Part shown: positions 8,425 through 16,579 of the stretch, in pieces
Layout of the letters: the number at the start of each line of letters is the position of its first letter
Numbering within the stretch: position 1 is the first letter of the stretch
The notes under the pieces: model-generated
The model's database searches: none
Seen by the model: the letters and a program-made list of their open reading frames with translations, nothing else
Told to the model about the DNA's origin: nothing
Program-made: the position numbers and the translations under genes
Origin: JACTOJ01 sp032335695
GTDB taxonomy: Bacteria > Bacillota > Clostridia > Clostridiales > Clostridiaceae
Assembly (NCBI RefSeq): GCF_032335695.1
Contig: NZ_JACTOJ010000023.1
Coordinates: forward strand, 1 to 64,000
DNA: 64,000 nucleotides
Direction: 5' to 3'

Positions 8425-11310
8425 TTAATATTCTTCTCCTTTTCCTGGATTTGGATTGTTACCATTACTTTGTATATTACCCTTTAAATCTTCTGCGGAA
8501 TAATAAGAAGAACTTTTATATTGTATGAAATATGTTATTTTTGTTTTATAATTTACCTTTGATTTAAATTGGACAGTATTCAACAATCCAGACCAAAGTT
8601 TTGTGTCGTTAACATCAGAATTCAGAGAAAAGCAAATTTTTCCTGAATCAAAACCTTCTAATTTTACATTAGCACTTTCTGCATTTATAGAGTTAGAATC
8701 CAATTTATTAGATAGCCCGTATAAATCAGTAACCTCTAGTTCTTGTGGATTGTATTCTATATTAAATAAACATTTTGAAGGAATGGAAATATTATCACCA
8801 GTTAGATTTAAAGTAAATGAGTTTTGAATGGTTTCAAATGATATCACTGGACTAATTGAAAAATTATAGTTTCCTGCATTATCAGAATTTATATCTACAA
8901 TTTTTATATAATAATTATTATCAGCCGATAAATTTAAATGTATTGAATTTTTATTGATAAAATTACTTTCTTCCTTAGTAATTAGATTTTTATTGTTATC
9001 ATATACATAAATGCATATATTAGGCTCATTTATATAAGTAGATATTACATAATCTCCTCCTGATTTAGGAGTAAATTTATAATAATCCTCATCTGTTGGA
9101 TATGAAACTCTTGATTCAATCAATGCTATGTTTGATATATTAGATATGTCTTTTGCCGTTTCAAAGAAATTGTCTCCATCCTGATATCTAATTTGCAACT
9201 TAATATTAGAATATCCTGTTACATTATTGCTTAAATTTCTAACTTTAATTTTGTATATAGAGTTGGCATTTAAATTGCAGCTAATAACAAAATTTTGATC
9301 ATTACCAGTATCATTATAAGCAACTAATATATCGTTAGAATCATAAATATATCCATAGATGCCTAAATCGCCCTTAGTCGATATATTATATATGCCCCCT
9401 TCTACAGTTTTAAAATCAATGTTATACTCACCATTAGGGCTATAAATCATAGCATCTTTATCAATATATCCTCTTGATATTTCTACTTCCGAACGAGTAC
9501 CTTTATATAATTTAATTGAGTATGGTAAACTGGAAGTTCCATTACCTAAGGTAATCCTCTTATATACGCTTAAATAATATGTTTTATTTGCCTCTAGACT
9601 ACTTACTAATATATTGGAACCTTCTACACTATTAATCACTTCTTTATTACTAGATAATAAATTAGCATTAACTCCTGCTCCATCAAGTTGAATATCATAA
9701 GTACCACTATTATCTACTGTAAATTGATATAAAATAGGAGTTGTAACCTTGCCATTTACAGAAGAATCAACATATAAGGTTTGTAAATTATTATAATTAG
9801 TCACTGGAGGTATTGGATTACTATACAACGCGTAACCATCACCCTTTGATAAATTGTCAGAAGGCAAAAAATTTGATACAGTTCCATGTACTTTTTTTAT
9901 ATCTGAGATATCTGGATAAATATCATTTATAGCATTTCCACAATTCATCTTCTTAGCTTTTGATACTTTTCCCACCAAAGAAGATAACCTTTCTCCTGAA
10001 TTAATAATACCTTCTTTTACCTCACCCGCTGTTTCATCGGTGTTTTTGCTAAAGATTAAAGCCGCTTCTCCTGAAATAAGTGCTGCTGCCATAGAAGTTC
10101 CATTATTTTTATCATATTTATTACCTGGAATAGTACTTAATATATCCTCCCCTGGAGCTGCTATATCAACAGACAATTCTCCATAATTTGAAAATAGAGA
10201 ATAGGTTCCGCTTTTATTCAAGGAACCAACTGTTATGATATTATCACTTTGAAATGAAGCTGGATAAACAGGATTTACATCCAGGTCTTGTCCATCATTG
10301 CCTGCTGCACAAATAAAAAGCATTCCAGAGCTTTTTATTGCATCTTCTAATGCCGGACTATAATTTTTAGTTCCCCAACTGCAATTTACAATCTTAGCTC
10401 CCATCTTTGATGCATAATTGATAGCATCTATTATCTCACTTGTATAAGCTATACCATTACTAAATACTTTTATAGGCAATATTTTAACTTCGGGAGCTAT
10501 GCCTTCAATTCCCTTGTCATTATTGGCTGCTCCTATTATTCCAGCAACATGAGTTCCATGAATTTCGTCCTCTAATTTACTGGCATCATGTACTACATTA
10601 GTATGATCATAGAAATTCCATCCGTTCACGTCATCTATGAGTCCATCCCCGTCATCATCTATACCGTTATTAGGTATTTCCTTTGTGTTTACAAAAATAT
10701 TATCCTTTAAATCCTCATGTGTTATATCTATGCCAGAATCAAGAACTGCTACCGTTATTCCCTCTCCTTTAGTTTGTTCCCATGCTGGTATTACATTGCC
10801 ATCAACTTTATATTCTGAACTGCTGCCTTCCTTATTCTCCACTTTTATCAAATTATTATTTTCAATACTCCATTGCTCACCATATAGAGAATCCGTTGAA
10901 GACAACTGCATGCAATAATCAGGTTGTATGTACTCTATGTCTGAGTCTAAATTATTTTTCTGAATTGTAAGCTTCATATCTTCCAATTTAACCTTTTCAT
11001 TAGTAGTTATCACGCTCAATTTCTTATCTTTCTTATCTTTGACGTATTTAATTTTACTTTTCATTCCGTTTTTAAAATTTTTTAGTTTTGAGTCGTCCTT
11101 ATATTTAACAATATACCTGTCTGTAGCATAATTTTTATCAATATTTTCTTTATTTTTTTCCTTTTTTAGTTTATTATTTGACTTTGCTAATATTGGATTC
11201 ATTTGTTTTACAACTGTTTTCTTGTTTTCAAAGTTCAAATAATCAAATCTAATAAAGACTATCATTATTAGGAATAATATTATTCCCTTTTTATAGCTAA
11301 TTTTAAGCAT
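8425..11310 (-). CDS. S8 subtilisin-like serine protease with C-terminal beta domains
   Basis: 961 residues. A signal or anchor (GIILFLIMIVFIRF) is followed by an I9-like propeptide region (RYIVKYKDDSKLKNF). The S8 catalytic domain has all three triad motifs: Asp in VAVLDSGIDITHEDL, His in HGTHVAGIIGA and Ser in NGTSMAAALISG. After it come two or three pre-peptidase C-terminal-type beta domains (for example FETAKDI then DEDYYKFTP) and a last domain that resembles a cohesin or BACON-like fold. The protein should be secreted or surface-attached. The start has a GGGGGAGAGGT ribosome binding site. It is the first gene of the Rhs operon, so it may process the Rhs protein or its neighbours; this is inference. 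Confidence 0.9.
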   Translation of the reverse strand: MLKISYKKGIILFLIMIVFIRFDYLNFENKKTVVKQMNPILAKSNNKLKKEKNKENIDKNYATDRYIVKYKDDSKLKNFKNGMKSKIKYVKDKKDKKLSVITTNEKVKLEDMKLTIQKNNLDSDIEYIQPDYCMQLSSTDSLYGEQWSIENNNLIKVENKEGSSSEYKVDGNVIPAWEQTKGEGITVAVLDSGIDITHEDLKDNIFVNTKEIPNNGIDDDGDGLIDDVNGWNFYDHTNVVHDASKLEDEIHGTHVAGIIGAANNDKGIEGIAPEVKILPIKVFSNGIAYTSEIIDAINYASKMGAKIVNCSWGTKNYSPALEDAIKSSGMLFICAAGNDGQDLDVNPVYPASFQSDNIITVGSLNKSGTYSLFSNYGELSVDIAAPGEDILSTIPGNKYDKNNGTSMAAALISGEAALIFSKNTDETAGEVKEGIINSGERLSSLVGKVSKAKKMNCGNAINDIYPDISDIKKVHGTVSNFLPSDNLSKGDGYALYSNPIPPVTNYNNLQTLYVDSSVNGKVTTPILYQFTVDNSGTYDIQLDGAGVNANLLSSNKEVINSVEGSNILVSSLEANKTYYLSVYKRITLGNGTSSLPYSIKLYKGTRSEVEISRGYIDKDAMIYSPNGEYNIDFKTVEGGIYNISTKGDLGIYGYIYDSNDILVAYNDTGNDQNFVISCNLNANSIYKIKVRNLSNNVTGYSNIKLQIRYQDGDNFFETAKDISNISNIALIESRVSYPTDEDYYKFTPKSGGDYVISTYINEPNICIYVYDNNKNLITKEESNFINKNSIHLNLSADNNYYIKIVDINSDNAGNYNFSISPVISFETIQNSFTLNLTGDNISIPSKCLFNIEYNPQELEVTDLYGLSNKLDSNSINAESANVKLEGFDSGKICFSLNSDVNDTKLWSGLLNTVQFKSKVNYKTKITYFIQYKSSSYYSAEDLKGNIQSNGNNPNPGKGEEY

Positions 11311-11639
11311 ACCTCTCCCCCTACTTTAGGCATATCAGCGCCCAATTTATATTTTTTAATTGAAAACTTTAGTCTAAGTCAAGATGGATTTTGTTATGAA
11401 ATTATTAAACAGTCTATTATTCTTTTATGATATTAGAATGAAAAGATAATTAAATTAGAATGATTTGAAATGAGTTAACTAAAAAATATTAGAAGCAACA
11501 TATATAGATTTTAAATTTGACCCATACCCCCTTTCTTCAATGAACATTTTTTCATTTTTGGAATATTATGTATATATTATACATAATGAATTTATATTTG
11601 TCATTCTTTTTATATATTTTTAAATAAAAAAAAGCCACC
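11311..11639. other. Intergenic upstream of the subtilase operon
   Basis: Very AT-rich. It should hold the minus-strand promoter of the subtilase-Rhs operon. A TTGACT hexamer (plus 11381-11386, read on minus) is visible, but no convincing -10 box lies 17 nt downstream. I found no small ORF with a ribosome binding site and no stable hairpin. Confidence 0.35.
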
Positions 11640-11940
11640 CTATTCGGTAGCGTGAACTACCACCACTTTAGAAGTGGATGGCTTCCTTTAATCCATTCTA
11701 ACCACAATGGGAAATTTCTTTTACAGAATATCAGTTTCCAAGGCTATGGCTTTTTTATGAGGAAAAACCTTCCCGTTGTACCAACGGTACTACAACTTTA
11801 CAAGTTGTTTTTGCAAACCTTTATTTATATTATTGCCATTTTGTTAGCAATTATTCATTATTCTAAATATAGAATCTAAAATAATAATGGCTACCCATCT
11901 CCCACCTAACAGGATGGGAGAATTCCGTTTGTTTAGTTAA
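11640..11940 (-). mobile_element. IS605-type end / omega-RNA-like remnant without tnpB
   Basis: Non-coding, about 300 bp. At the 11.65-kb side there are two adjacent hairpins, GGTAG...CTACC (11646-11661) and CCACTT...AAGTGG (11663-11677), of the kind found at right ends of IS200/IS605 elements. Read on the minus strand, further stems occur (ACAACTT...AAGTTGT and CCGTTG...CAACGG). The far end has CTCCCA...TGGGAG near 11908-11929. This looks like a non-autonomous derivative or a leftover tnpB guide RNA and right end. No tnpB lies beside it: the next minus-strand genes are unrelated. A shorter related end is at 61071-61105. Family assignment is by hairpin layout, so it is moderate. Confidence 0.5.
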
Positions 11941-11947
11941 ATTGATT

Positions 11948-12130
11948 TCACATCAAGTCATAAAATCTTTTGATTTTTCCCTCTAACTCATTAATGCTTA
12001 TAAATCTTGCCTCTCGAAGAATTTCCTTTCCCTCTAAAAATATCAATATACAAGGCAAGGCAAATACTGAAAATTTTCCAGCAATAGAAGGCAATTCATC
12101 AATTTCATCTTCTGTACTTATTATATTCAT
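11948..12130 (-). CDS. truncated thioredoxin-like protein (lacks CxxC)
   Basis: 60 codons from an ATG with an AAAGGAGT ribosome binding site. The sequence ELPSIAGKFSVFALPCILIF then EGKEILREARF matches the second half of thioredoxins: the cis-Pro strand is present as ALPC, followed by the GKE turn and the last helix. The first half with the redox CxxC is missing, and the gene begins just after the NERD gene. It is probably a decayed or 5'-truncated thioredoxin, although the intact ribosome binding site means a small protein could still be made. A longer in-frame start at 12181 overlaps the NERD gene and adds no thioredoxin-like sequence. Confidence 0.5.
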   Translation of the reverse strand: MNIISTEDEIDELPSIAGKFSVFALPCILIFLEGKEILREARFISINELEGKIKRFYDLM

Positions 12131-12159
12131 AAGACTCCTTTCATTTTTTATCATTAAGT

Positions 12160-12918
12160 TTATTTTGCTGTGTATCTGCATTTAGGAAAATTACTGCAGC
12201 CTTTGAATTCACCATATTTGCCATTTCTTAATACAAGTTTACCTCCACACCTAGGACAGATATCTTTCTGTACCTTCTCTTTATCTTGTGAAGCTTTTTC
12301 ATGTATAGACTGTACATGTGCTTTTCTATTATCTTTATTGTCTATGTTCAATTTTAAAAGTTTTCTGTATATTTCGTTTTTCTTATCTTCTTTAATAGTC
12401 TTAGTATCGTACTTTTTGATAGTTTTAATTAAATTTACTGTATATATAACTGCAGATTTTGCCGTTACTTTTAGGTCTGCTTTAGTCGTAAAAATTACTA
12501 TAGGTATATAATTAATTTCTGGAAAGTCCTTAAGCACTTCCTTTAAACACATTACATGTCCATAATTTTGCCTTATAGGATTGTAAAGCCTTTCTTTGCG
12601 TTTATATATAGTTTGACGCCAATACTCATCCTGTTCGTTTCCAGTAATCCAGCCGCTATAATTCTTAGTTTCAATTACAAATATCCCATAATCAGATACC
12701 ACCAAATGATCTATTTGATGAGTTTTCCTAGAAGTCATGAGCATGATGTTATTTATAATCTTATATTCATCTTTATTTAAAGTCGCCAATAAGGCCGCAA
12801 CTGTTTTTTCACCAAAGTAGCCCTTAATTTTAGGAATGAAGGGGCTAATTATTAACACAACTATAACTAATAGAAATACCCACCAATCTTCAGCTAATAT
12901 AGCTGATATAAAATCCAT
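12160..12918 (-). CDS. NERD-domain protein with C-terminal C4 zinc ribbon
   Basis: About 252 residues. An N-terminal membrane helix (WWVFLLVIVVLIISPFI) is followed by a nuclease-related domain: KGYFGEKTVAALL, QIDHLVVSDYGIFVIETKN and NPIRQNYGH, the usual order of conserved NERD blocks with Asp and Glu-x-Lys. The C-terminus is a topoisomerase-type zinc finger (CPRCGGKLVLRNG, then GCSNFPKCRY), which normally binds DNA. The start at 12918 is chosen because GAGGAG lies about 8 nt upstream. NERD proteins are thought to act on DNA, but the substrate here is unknown. It neighbours a MazG-like nucleotide hydrolase, with 19 bp between them, probably in one transcript. Confidence 0.85.
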   Translation of the reverse strand: MDFISAILAEDWWVFLLVIVVLIISPFIPKIKGYFGEKTVAALLATLNKDEYKIINNIMLMTSRKTHQIDHLVVSDYGIFVIETKNYSGWITGNEQDEYWRQTIYKRKERLYNPIRQNYGHVMCLKEVLKDFPEINYIPIVIFTTKADLKVTAKSAVIYTVNLIKTIKKYDTKTIKEDKKNEIYRKLLKLNIDNKDNRKAHVQSIHEKASQDKEKVQKDICPRCGGKLVLRNGKYGEFKGCSNFPKCRYTAK

Positions 12919-12937
12919 AAAAGTCACTCCTCAAAAC

Positions 12938-13249
12938 TTATTCAGTAACACCCTTAAGCACTATTCCCTTTTCAAAACCTCCTCGCTCATCTTTTTTTTC
13001 ATTTCTCTTATTTATTAAATCTTCTTCACTGTAGCCTAGATTTTTAGCTAACCCAAAAATCACTTCCATTATATCTGAAAGCTCCTCTAGATTTTTATCT
13101 TCAATAAATTCTTGAACTTCCTCCTGCAGCTTTTTCTCCAAAAGCCCTGCTTGCTCCTCCTTAGAAGCTATTATTATTTCGTATTTCTTTCCTGAAGCTT
13201 CTATAATTTCTGGTATTTTATCTCTTACTAATTTGTTATAAGTTATCAT
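12938..13249 (-). CDS. MazG/HisE-like nucleotide pyrophosphohydrolase
   Basis: 103 residues. It begins YNKLVRDKIPEII, the signature of a small group of phosphoribosyl-ATP pyrophosphohydrolase-like proteins. The helix EEVQEFIEDKNLEELSDIME carries the E-E-x-x-E and E-x-x-D metal-binding pattern of all-alpha NTP pyrophosphatases. The likely role is hydrolysis of a nucleoside triphosphate to monophosphate and PPi, as a housekeeping or stress activity. It is not within a his operon, so a histidine role is unlikely. Ribosome binding site AAGGAGT. It precedes the NERD gene on the same strand. Confidence 0.8.
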   Translation of the reverse strand: MITYNKLVRDKIPEIIEASGKKYEIIIASKEEQAGLLEKKLQEEVQEFIEDKNLEELSDIMEVIFGLAKNLGYSEEDLINKRNEKKDERGGFEKGIVLKGVTE

Positions 13250-13306
13250 AATCTGTTACTCCTTTATTACAAAATTATTATAATGATCACATTATTCTAC
13301 AAAACA

Positions 13307-13601
13307 TTATATAATCCTTCTACAGTCATGACCACCCGTAAACGGGTCAATATATTCTTTTAAACTCATTTGTTCATATGCTATGTCTTCTTGTATTTGA
13401 TTTTTTATATATTCTTCTATTACCTTTTTATTTCTTCCTACTGTATCTACATAGTAGCCTTTACACCAAAATACTCTATTTCCATACTTATATTTTAAAT
13501 TTGCATGCCTATCGAATATCATTAATGAACTTTTACCCTTCAAATATCCCATAAATTGAGCTACACTTAACTTTGTATGTGCTAAACTATTTATTATCCA
13601 T
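13307..13601 (-). pseudogene. tnpA: IS200-type TnpA transposase remnant (HUH region deleted)
   Basis: The C-terminal part is intact: FMGYLKGKSSLMIF, FWCKGYYVDTVGRN with the likely nucleophilic Tyr, and EYIKNQ, all typical of Y1 transposases. Upstream, the reading restarts as ATG GAT AAT AAA TAG. One frame away it reads NSLAHTK, the usual TnpA N-terminus, joined directly to LSVAQF. So about 60 codons, including the HUH motif, are missing, and a 1-nt shift makes an early stop. The element cannot make an active transposase. Its terminal hairpins remain at both sides (13334-13347 and 13704-13722). Confidence 0.85.
13334..13347. repeat. IS200 right-end hairpin
   Basis: Palindrome ACCCGTAAACGGGT inside the 3' end of the tnpA remnant, the usual place for the right-end stem of IS200-type elements. 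Confidence 0.6.
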
Positions 13602-13735
13602 ATTGGATTTTCCTCCTCTTAAAATGTTTGTGGTCGGCAAACCTACTCTCATTTTAATGCGGAGGTTTTCTTTTTTCTACTCATAGCTATAAGCTTTTGG
13701 GAACCACAGGCATAGCCCGTGGTATTCGTTATACA
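13602..13735 (-). mobile_element. IS200 left end with subterminal hairpin
   Basis: Leader region of the decayed tnpA. It contains the imperfect stem CCACAGGC-ATA-GCCCGTGG (13704-13722) next to a run that reads CCCAAAAGCTTATAGCTATG on minus, a layout typical of IS200 left ends. It also includes the ribosome binding site GAGGAGG before the ATG at 13601. Confidence 0.65.
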
Positions 13736-13743
13736 AAAACAGA

Positions 13744-13766
13744 GGCTGAGAATTTACATCTCAGCC
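13744..13766 (-). terminator. Terminator of rtcB-prfH
   Basis: GGCTGAGA...TCTCAGCC stem. On the minus strand it is followed by CTGTTTTTG. The prfH stop codon lies inside the stem. Confidence 0.8.
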
Positions 13767-14390
13767 CCTATTTTCTATCTCAATAAATTTAACCCCTTTA
13801 AACACTCTAGAAGAATTACCTCTTATAATATTTCTTCCTTGACTCCATAGCTTTTCTCTATAAGATTTTTCCTTATTCTCATTAAGTCTTAAAAGTTCTT
13901 GAAGCAGTCTTGCCTTAGCCAATTTTATATTCTGAAACTGGCTTCTTTCTTCCTGCGCCTTAACAACAATTCCTGTAGACTTGTGAATTATTCTTACAGC
14001 ACTTTCGGTTTTATTTACATGCTGTCCTCCCTTACCACTGCTTCTCATCTTCTCAATAACTATTTCTTCAGCATCAATTGCTATATTATTGACCTCTTCA
14101 AAAATTTTTACCTCGATAAACCAATTTTTTCTTTTATGATTTTTTCTATAGGGGCTTTCCACAATCCAAAGATGAGTGCCCTGTATAGTTTGAATATAAT
14201 CTTCAACTGCTTCTCCTTCAAGCCTCAAAAATATAGATTTTAAGGTTTCTTTATTTTCACCTTCTTGAAAATCTAAAACTTCAACTTCAATATTTTCAAT
14301 TTTGCACTCTCTTTTAACTAAAACAAAAAATAGATATACGAATTTGCAACATTCAGCAGGCCCACTTCCTGCACTGATTTGTACCCACAT
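13761..14390 (-). CDS. prfH: Peptide chain release factor-like protein PrfH
   Basis: 209 residues. It begins MWVQISAGSGPAECCKFVY, the typical PrfH N-terminus, and contains the catalytic loop GKGGQHVNKTESAVRIIH with the GGQ used by class I release factors to hydrolyse peptidyl-tRNA. It lacks the codon-recognition domain of RF1 and RF2, and its length fits the PrfH family. It starts 1 nt after the rtcB stop, so translation is coupled. Published work on the family (Huang laboratory) shows PrfH releasing the peptide from ribosomes cut in the decoding centre, after which RtcB re-ligates the 16S rRNA. I infer the same role here. Confidence 0.92.
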   Translation of the reverse strand: MWVQISAGSGPAECCKFVYLFFVLVKRECKIENIEVEVLDFQEGENKETLKSIFLRLEGEAVEDYIQTIQGTHLWIVESPYRKNHKRKNWFIEVKIFEEVNNIAIDAEEIVIEKMRSSGKGGQHVNKTESAVRIIHKSTGIVVKAQEERSQFQNIKLAKARLLQELLRLNENKEKSYREKLWSQGRNIIRGNSSRVFKGVKFIEIENRG

Positions 14391-14391
14391 A

Positions 14392-15438
14392 TCAATCCTT
14401 ATAGGTTACAAGTGGCTTTAGCTTAGCTACCACCTGAACCATATCAAAGGCAAGAAGATCTTGAATTACCCTCTCTATATTCTTATAAGCCTCTGGTGCC
14501 TCTTCGTATAGTAAATTTGCATCTTTACAGATTACATTATAGTTGAAATTTCCATTTCTAATAGCTTTCCTGGAAAACTTATTTTCAAGCCTCTCTTTAC
14601 AACCAGATCTCTGCCATTTTCTGCCTGCGCCATGAGCCATGGAAAAGCCTGTAGCAAAACTAGAATTTATGGGTTTTACAATATAGGAACTGCTTCCTCT
14701 TGAACCTGCTATAACAACATATCCCTTATCTGAAGGTGCTGCTCCTTTTCTGTGAACGTAATAGTTGTCCTTAGCTTCAATGCCGTTATGAACTGCTTCT
14801 ATTACAAGCTGCTCCATATTAATCTTTATAGCTGCGCAAAGCTTTTCTGCTATAAGCTTCCTATTCCTTTTAGAAAATTCTATAGCTTCTTTATAATCAC
14901 TGAAATAATCATTAAATCCTTCGGAGCTTTCTATCAATCCAGTTTGACAGCTATATTCTTCTATATACTTTCGCAATATCTTTTCCCCTAAGTCTCTGCT
15001 GCCACTGTGAACTAACAAATGAATTTTTCTCTTATCCAAATTTAAATTATCAAATTCATCCTTATCTAAAATCTCTTCCACCACAGTAAATTCTGCAAAA
15101 TGATTGCCTTTTCCTATGGTACCTATATTAAAGCTATCTGCAGAAGAAGTTTTTTCCAGATTAAAATTCTCTAAGTCCTTCATTATTTTATCTATTTTAA
15201 ATTTCTTTTCTAAAGCAGAAGTCTGAAATAAGCTTATGGAACAGCCAATATCATTTCCTACTAAATGAGGATAAATAACTCCCTCCGTTAAAAACGCTGC
15301 TCCTACTGGAGTTTTGCCGGGATGTAAATCTGGATATCCTAAAGCTAGGGTTACTCCTTTCAGCTGAGAAAACTTTTTTAATTGTTCCACAGCCTCACTT
15401 TCCATCCAGGACTTTTCTGTTCGTATGACTTTGTACAT
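14392..15438 (-). CDS. rtcB: RNA ligase RtcB (PrfH-associated subtype)
   Basis: 348 residues, shorter than canonical RtcB (400 or more), as expected for the PrfH-linked form. Motifs in order: LGYPDLHPGKTPVGAAF, VGNDIGCS (metal-binding Asp and Cys), TIGKGNHFAEF, LVHSGSRDLGEKI and MAHGAGRKWQRS, where the His is the residue guanylylated in the family. RtcB uses GTP and Mn to join 2',3'-cyclic phosphate and 5'-OH RNA ends. Coupled to prfH, the likely substrate is cleaved 16S rRNA. The promoter should lie in the 275-bp gap upstream. No archease gene is adjacent. Confidence 0.92.
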   Translation of the reverse strand: MYKVIRTEKSWMESEAVEQLKKFSQLKGVTLALGYPDLHPGKTPVGAAFLTEGVIYPHLVGNDIGCSISLFQTSALEKKFKIDKIMKDLENFNLEKTSSADSFNIGTIGKGNHFAEFTVVEEILDKDEFDNLNLDKRKIHLLVHSGSRDLGEKILRKYIEEYSCQTGLIESSEGFNDYFSDYKEAIEFSKRNRKLIAEKLCAAIKINMEQLVIEAVHNGIEAKDNYYVHRKGAAPSDKGYVVIAGSRGSSSYIVKPINSSFATGFSMAHGAGRKWQRSGCKERLENKFSRKAIRNGNFNYNVICKDANLLYEEAPEAYKNIERVIQDLLAFDMVQVVAKLKPLVTYKD

Positions 15439-15642
15439 ATTTAAATAATCTCTCCTCTATTAAATAATGTCCTATTGAGAGAATTATTAATTTTAATTTG
15501 AAATCTTCCTATTAATATCCTCTCACCAACAACTTACTTAACATATTAATCACAACCTTTACTAGATAATTACCTGATAATTTTACCAATTATGTTTATA
15601 TAAATCAATAAAAATAAATTTTATATTTTTTTCACAAAAGAG

Positions 15643-15673
15643 TTGACTCTCCACTTGCTGGAAGGTTTAATAT
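15643..15673 (+). promoter_or_regulatory. MerR-type promoter with 19-bp spacer
   Basis: TTGACT (15643-15648), 19-nt spacer, TAATAT (15668-15673). The spacer contains CTCC...GGAAGG, an interrupted dyad typical of BmrR-like operators. The long spacer is the hallmark of promoters that MerR proteins activate by untwisting. The only gene downstream is the regulator itself, so it is probably autoregulated. Confidence 0.8.
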
Positions 15674-15713
15674 AAAATTGTAATCCAGATGTGCACAGAA
15701 GGAGCTGATTACT

Positions 15714-16532
15714 TTGTTTAAAATAGGTGATTTTTCAAAACTTAATAAGATACCCATTAAAACCTTAAGGTACTATGATGAACTTGGACTACTAAAGCCA
15801 GCAAAAATTGATGAGCAGACAGGTTATCGCTTTTATTCAGCAATGCAGCTGCCAAGACTCAATAAAATACTGGCATTAAAAGATTTAGGTTTTTCACTTA
15901 GCAAAATCAATGAAATCATTGATAACAACGTTACTAAGGAAGTTTTATGTTCTATGCTTAATTCAAGAAAAGAAGAAATCAGAAAGAACATAATATTAGA
16001 AAAAGAAAAACTCTCAAGAGTTGAAAGAATAATTAATAGTATTAGCGAGGAGGCTGATTCAATAATGTCAAAATATGATATTGTAATTAAAGAGGCAGAA
16101 GCGATTAAAATTGCTTCCATAAGAGATATAATACCTTCCTATAGTGAGCAGCATGGACTTTGGAAGGAGCTTGGGGAATATATTGAAAAAAACAATGCAA
16201 AAATCACTCCACCCTGTGTGGTTATTTATTATGACCAAGGCTTTAAAGAAAACAACGTAGATATTGAAATTTGCGAACATTTCACTGGAAATTTATCTGG
16301 TAATGAAAGAATAAAAATTAAAACTTTACAAGCAGTAAAGCAAATGGCTTGCACGGTGCATCAGGGCAGCTATGAGAAATTAAGCATTGCTTACACTGCT
16401 CTTATGAAATGGATTGAGGATAATGGCTATGAAATAGTTGGACCTAATAGAGAACTTTATCTAGAAGGAGAATGGTCTGTAAAAAATCCTGAAGAGTATA
16501 TTACTGAAATACAGATACCAGTTTCAAAATAA
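15714..16532 (+). CDS. MerR-family regulator with GyrI-like effector domain
   Basis: 272 residues from a TTG start with GAAGGAG upstream. The N-terminal winged helix (FKIGDFSKLNKIPIKTLRYYDELGLL) and the following helix region are typical MerR. A coiled coil (residues about 80-115) leads to a C-terminal effector-binding domain (EAIKIASIRDIIP, VKQMACTVHQGSYEKLSIAYTALMKWI, RELYLEGEW), like BmrR and other drug-sensing members. It should activate transcription when bound to a hydrophobic or cationic compound. A terminator follows and no pump gene sits beside it, so the regulated target besides itself is not visible. Confidence 0.9.
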   Translation: MFKIGDFSKLNKIPIKTLRYYDELGLLKPAKIDEQTGYRFYSAMQLPRLNKILALKDLGFSLSKINEIIDNNVTKEVLCSMLNSRKEEIRKNIILEKEKLSRVERIINSISEEADSIMSKYDIVIKEAEAIKIASIRDIIPSYSEQHGLWKELGEYIEKNNAKITPPCVVIYYDQGFKENNVDIEICEHFTGNLSGNERIKIKTLQAVKQMACTVHQGSYEKLSIAYTALMKWIEDNGYEIVGPNRELYLEGEWSVKNPEEYITEIQIPVSK

Positions 16533-16541
16533 AGTATAAAA

Positions 16542-16572
16542 AACCTTGGAGAGCTGTGGAGCTTTCCAAGGT
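16542..16572. terminator. Bidirectional terminator
   Basis: AACCTTGGA...TCCAAGGTT with an inner AGCT pair, between two convergent genes. T-rich on the plus side (TTTTATTTTTATTTT) and A-rich before it. Confidence 0.85.
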
Positions 16573-16579
16573 TTTATTT

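Noticed and set aside
11652..11879. 75-codon plus-strand ORF over the IS605-type end
   Set aside because: It runs through terminal hairpins; no ribosome binding site and no recognisable protein.
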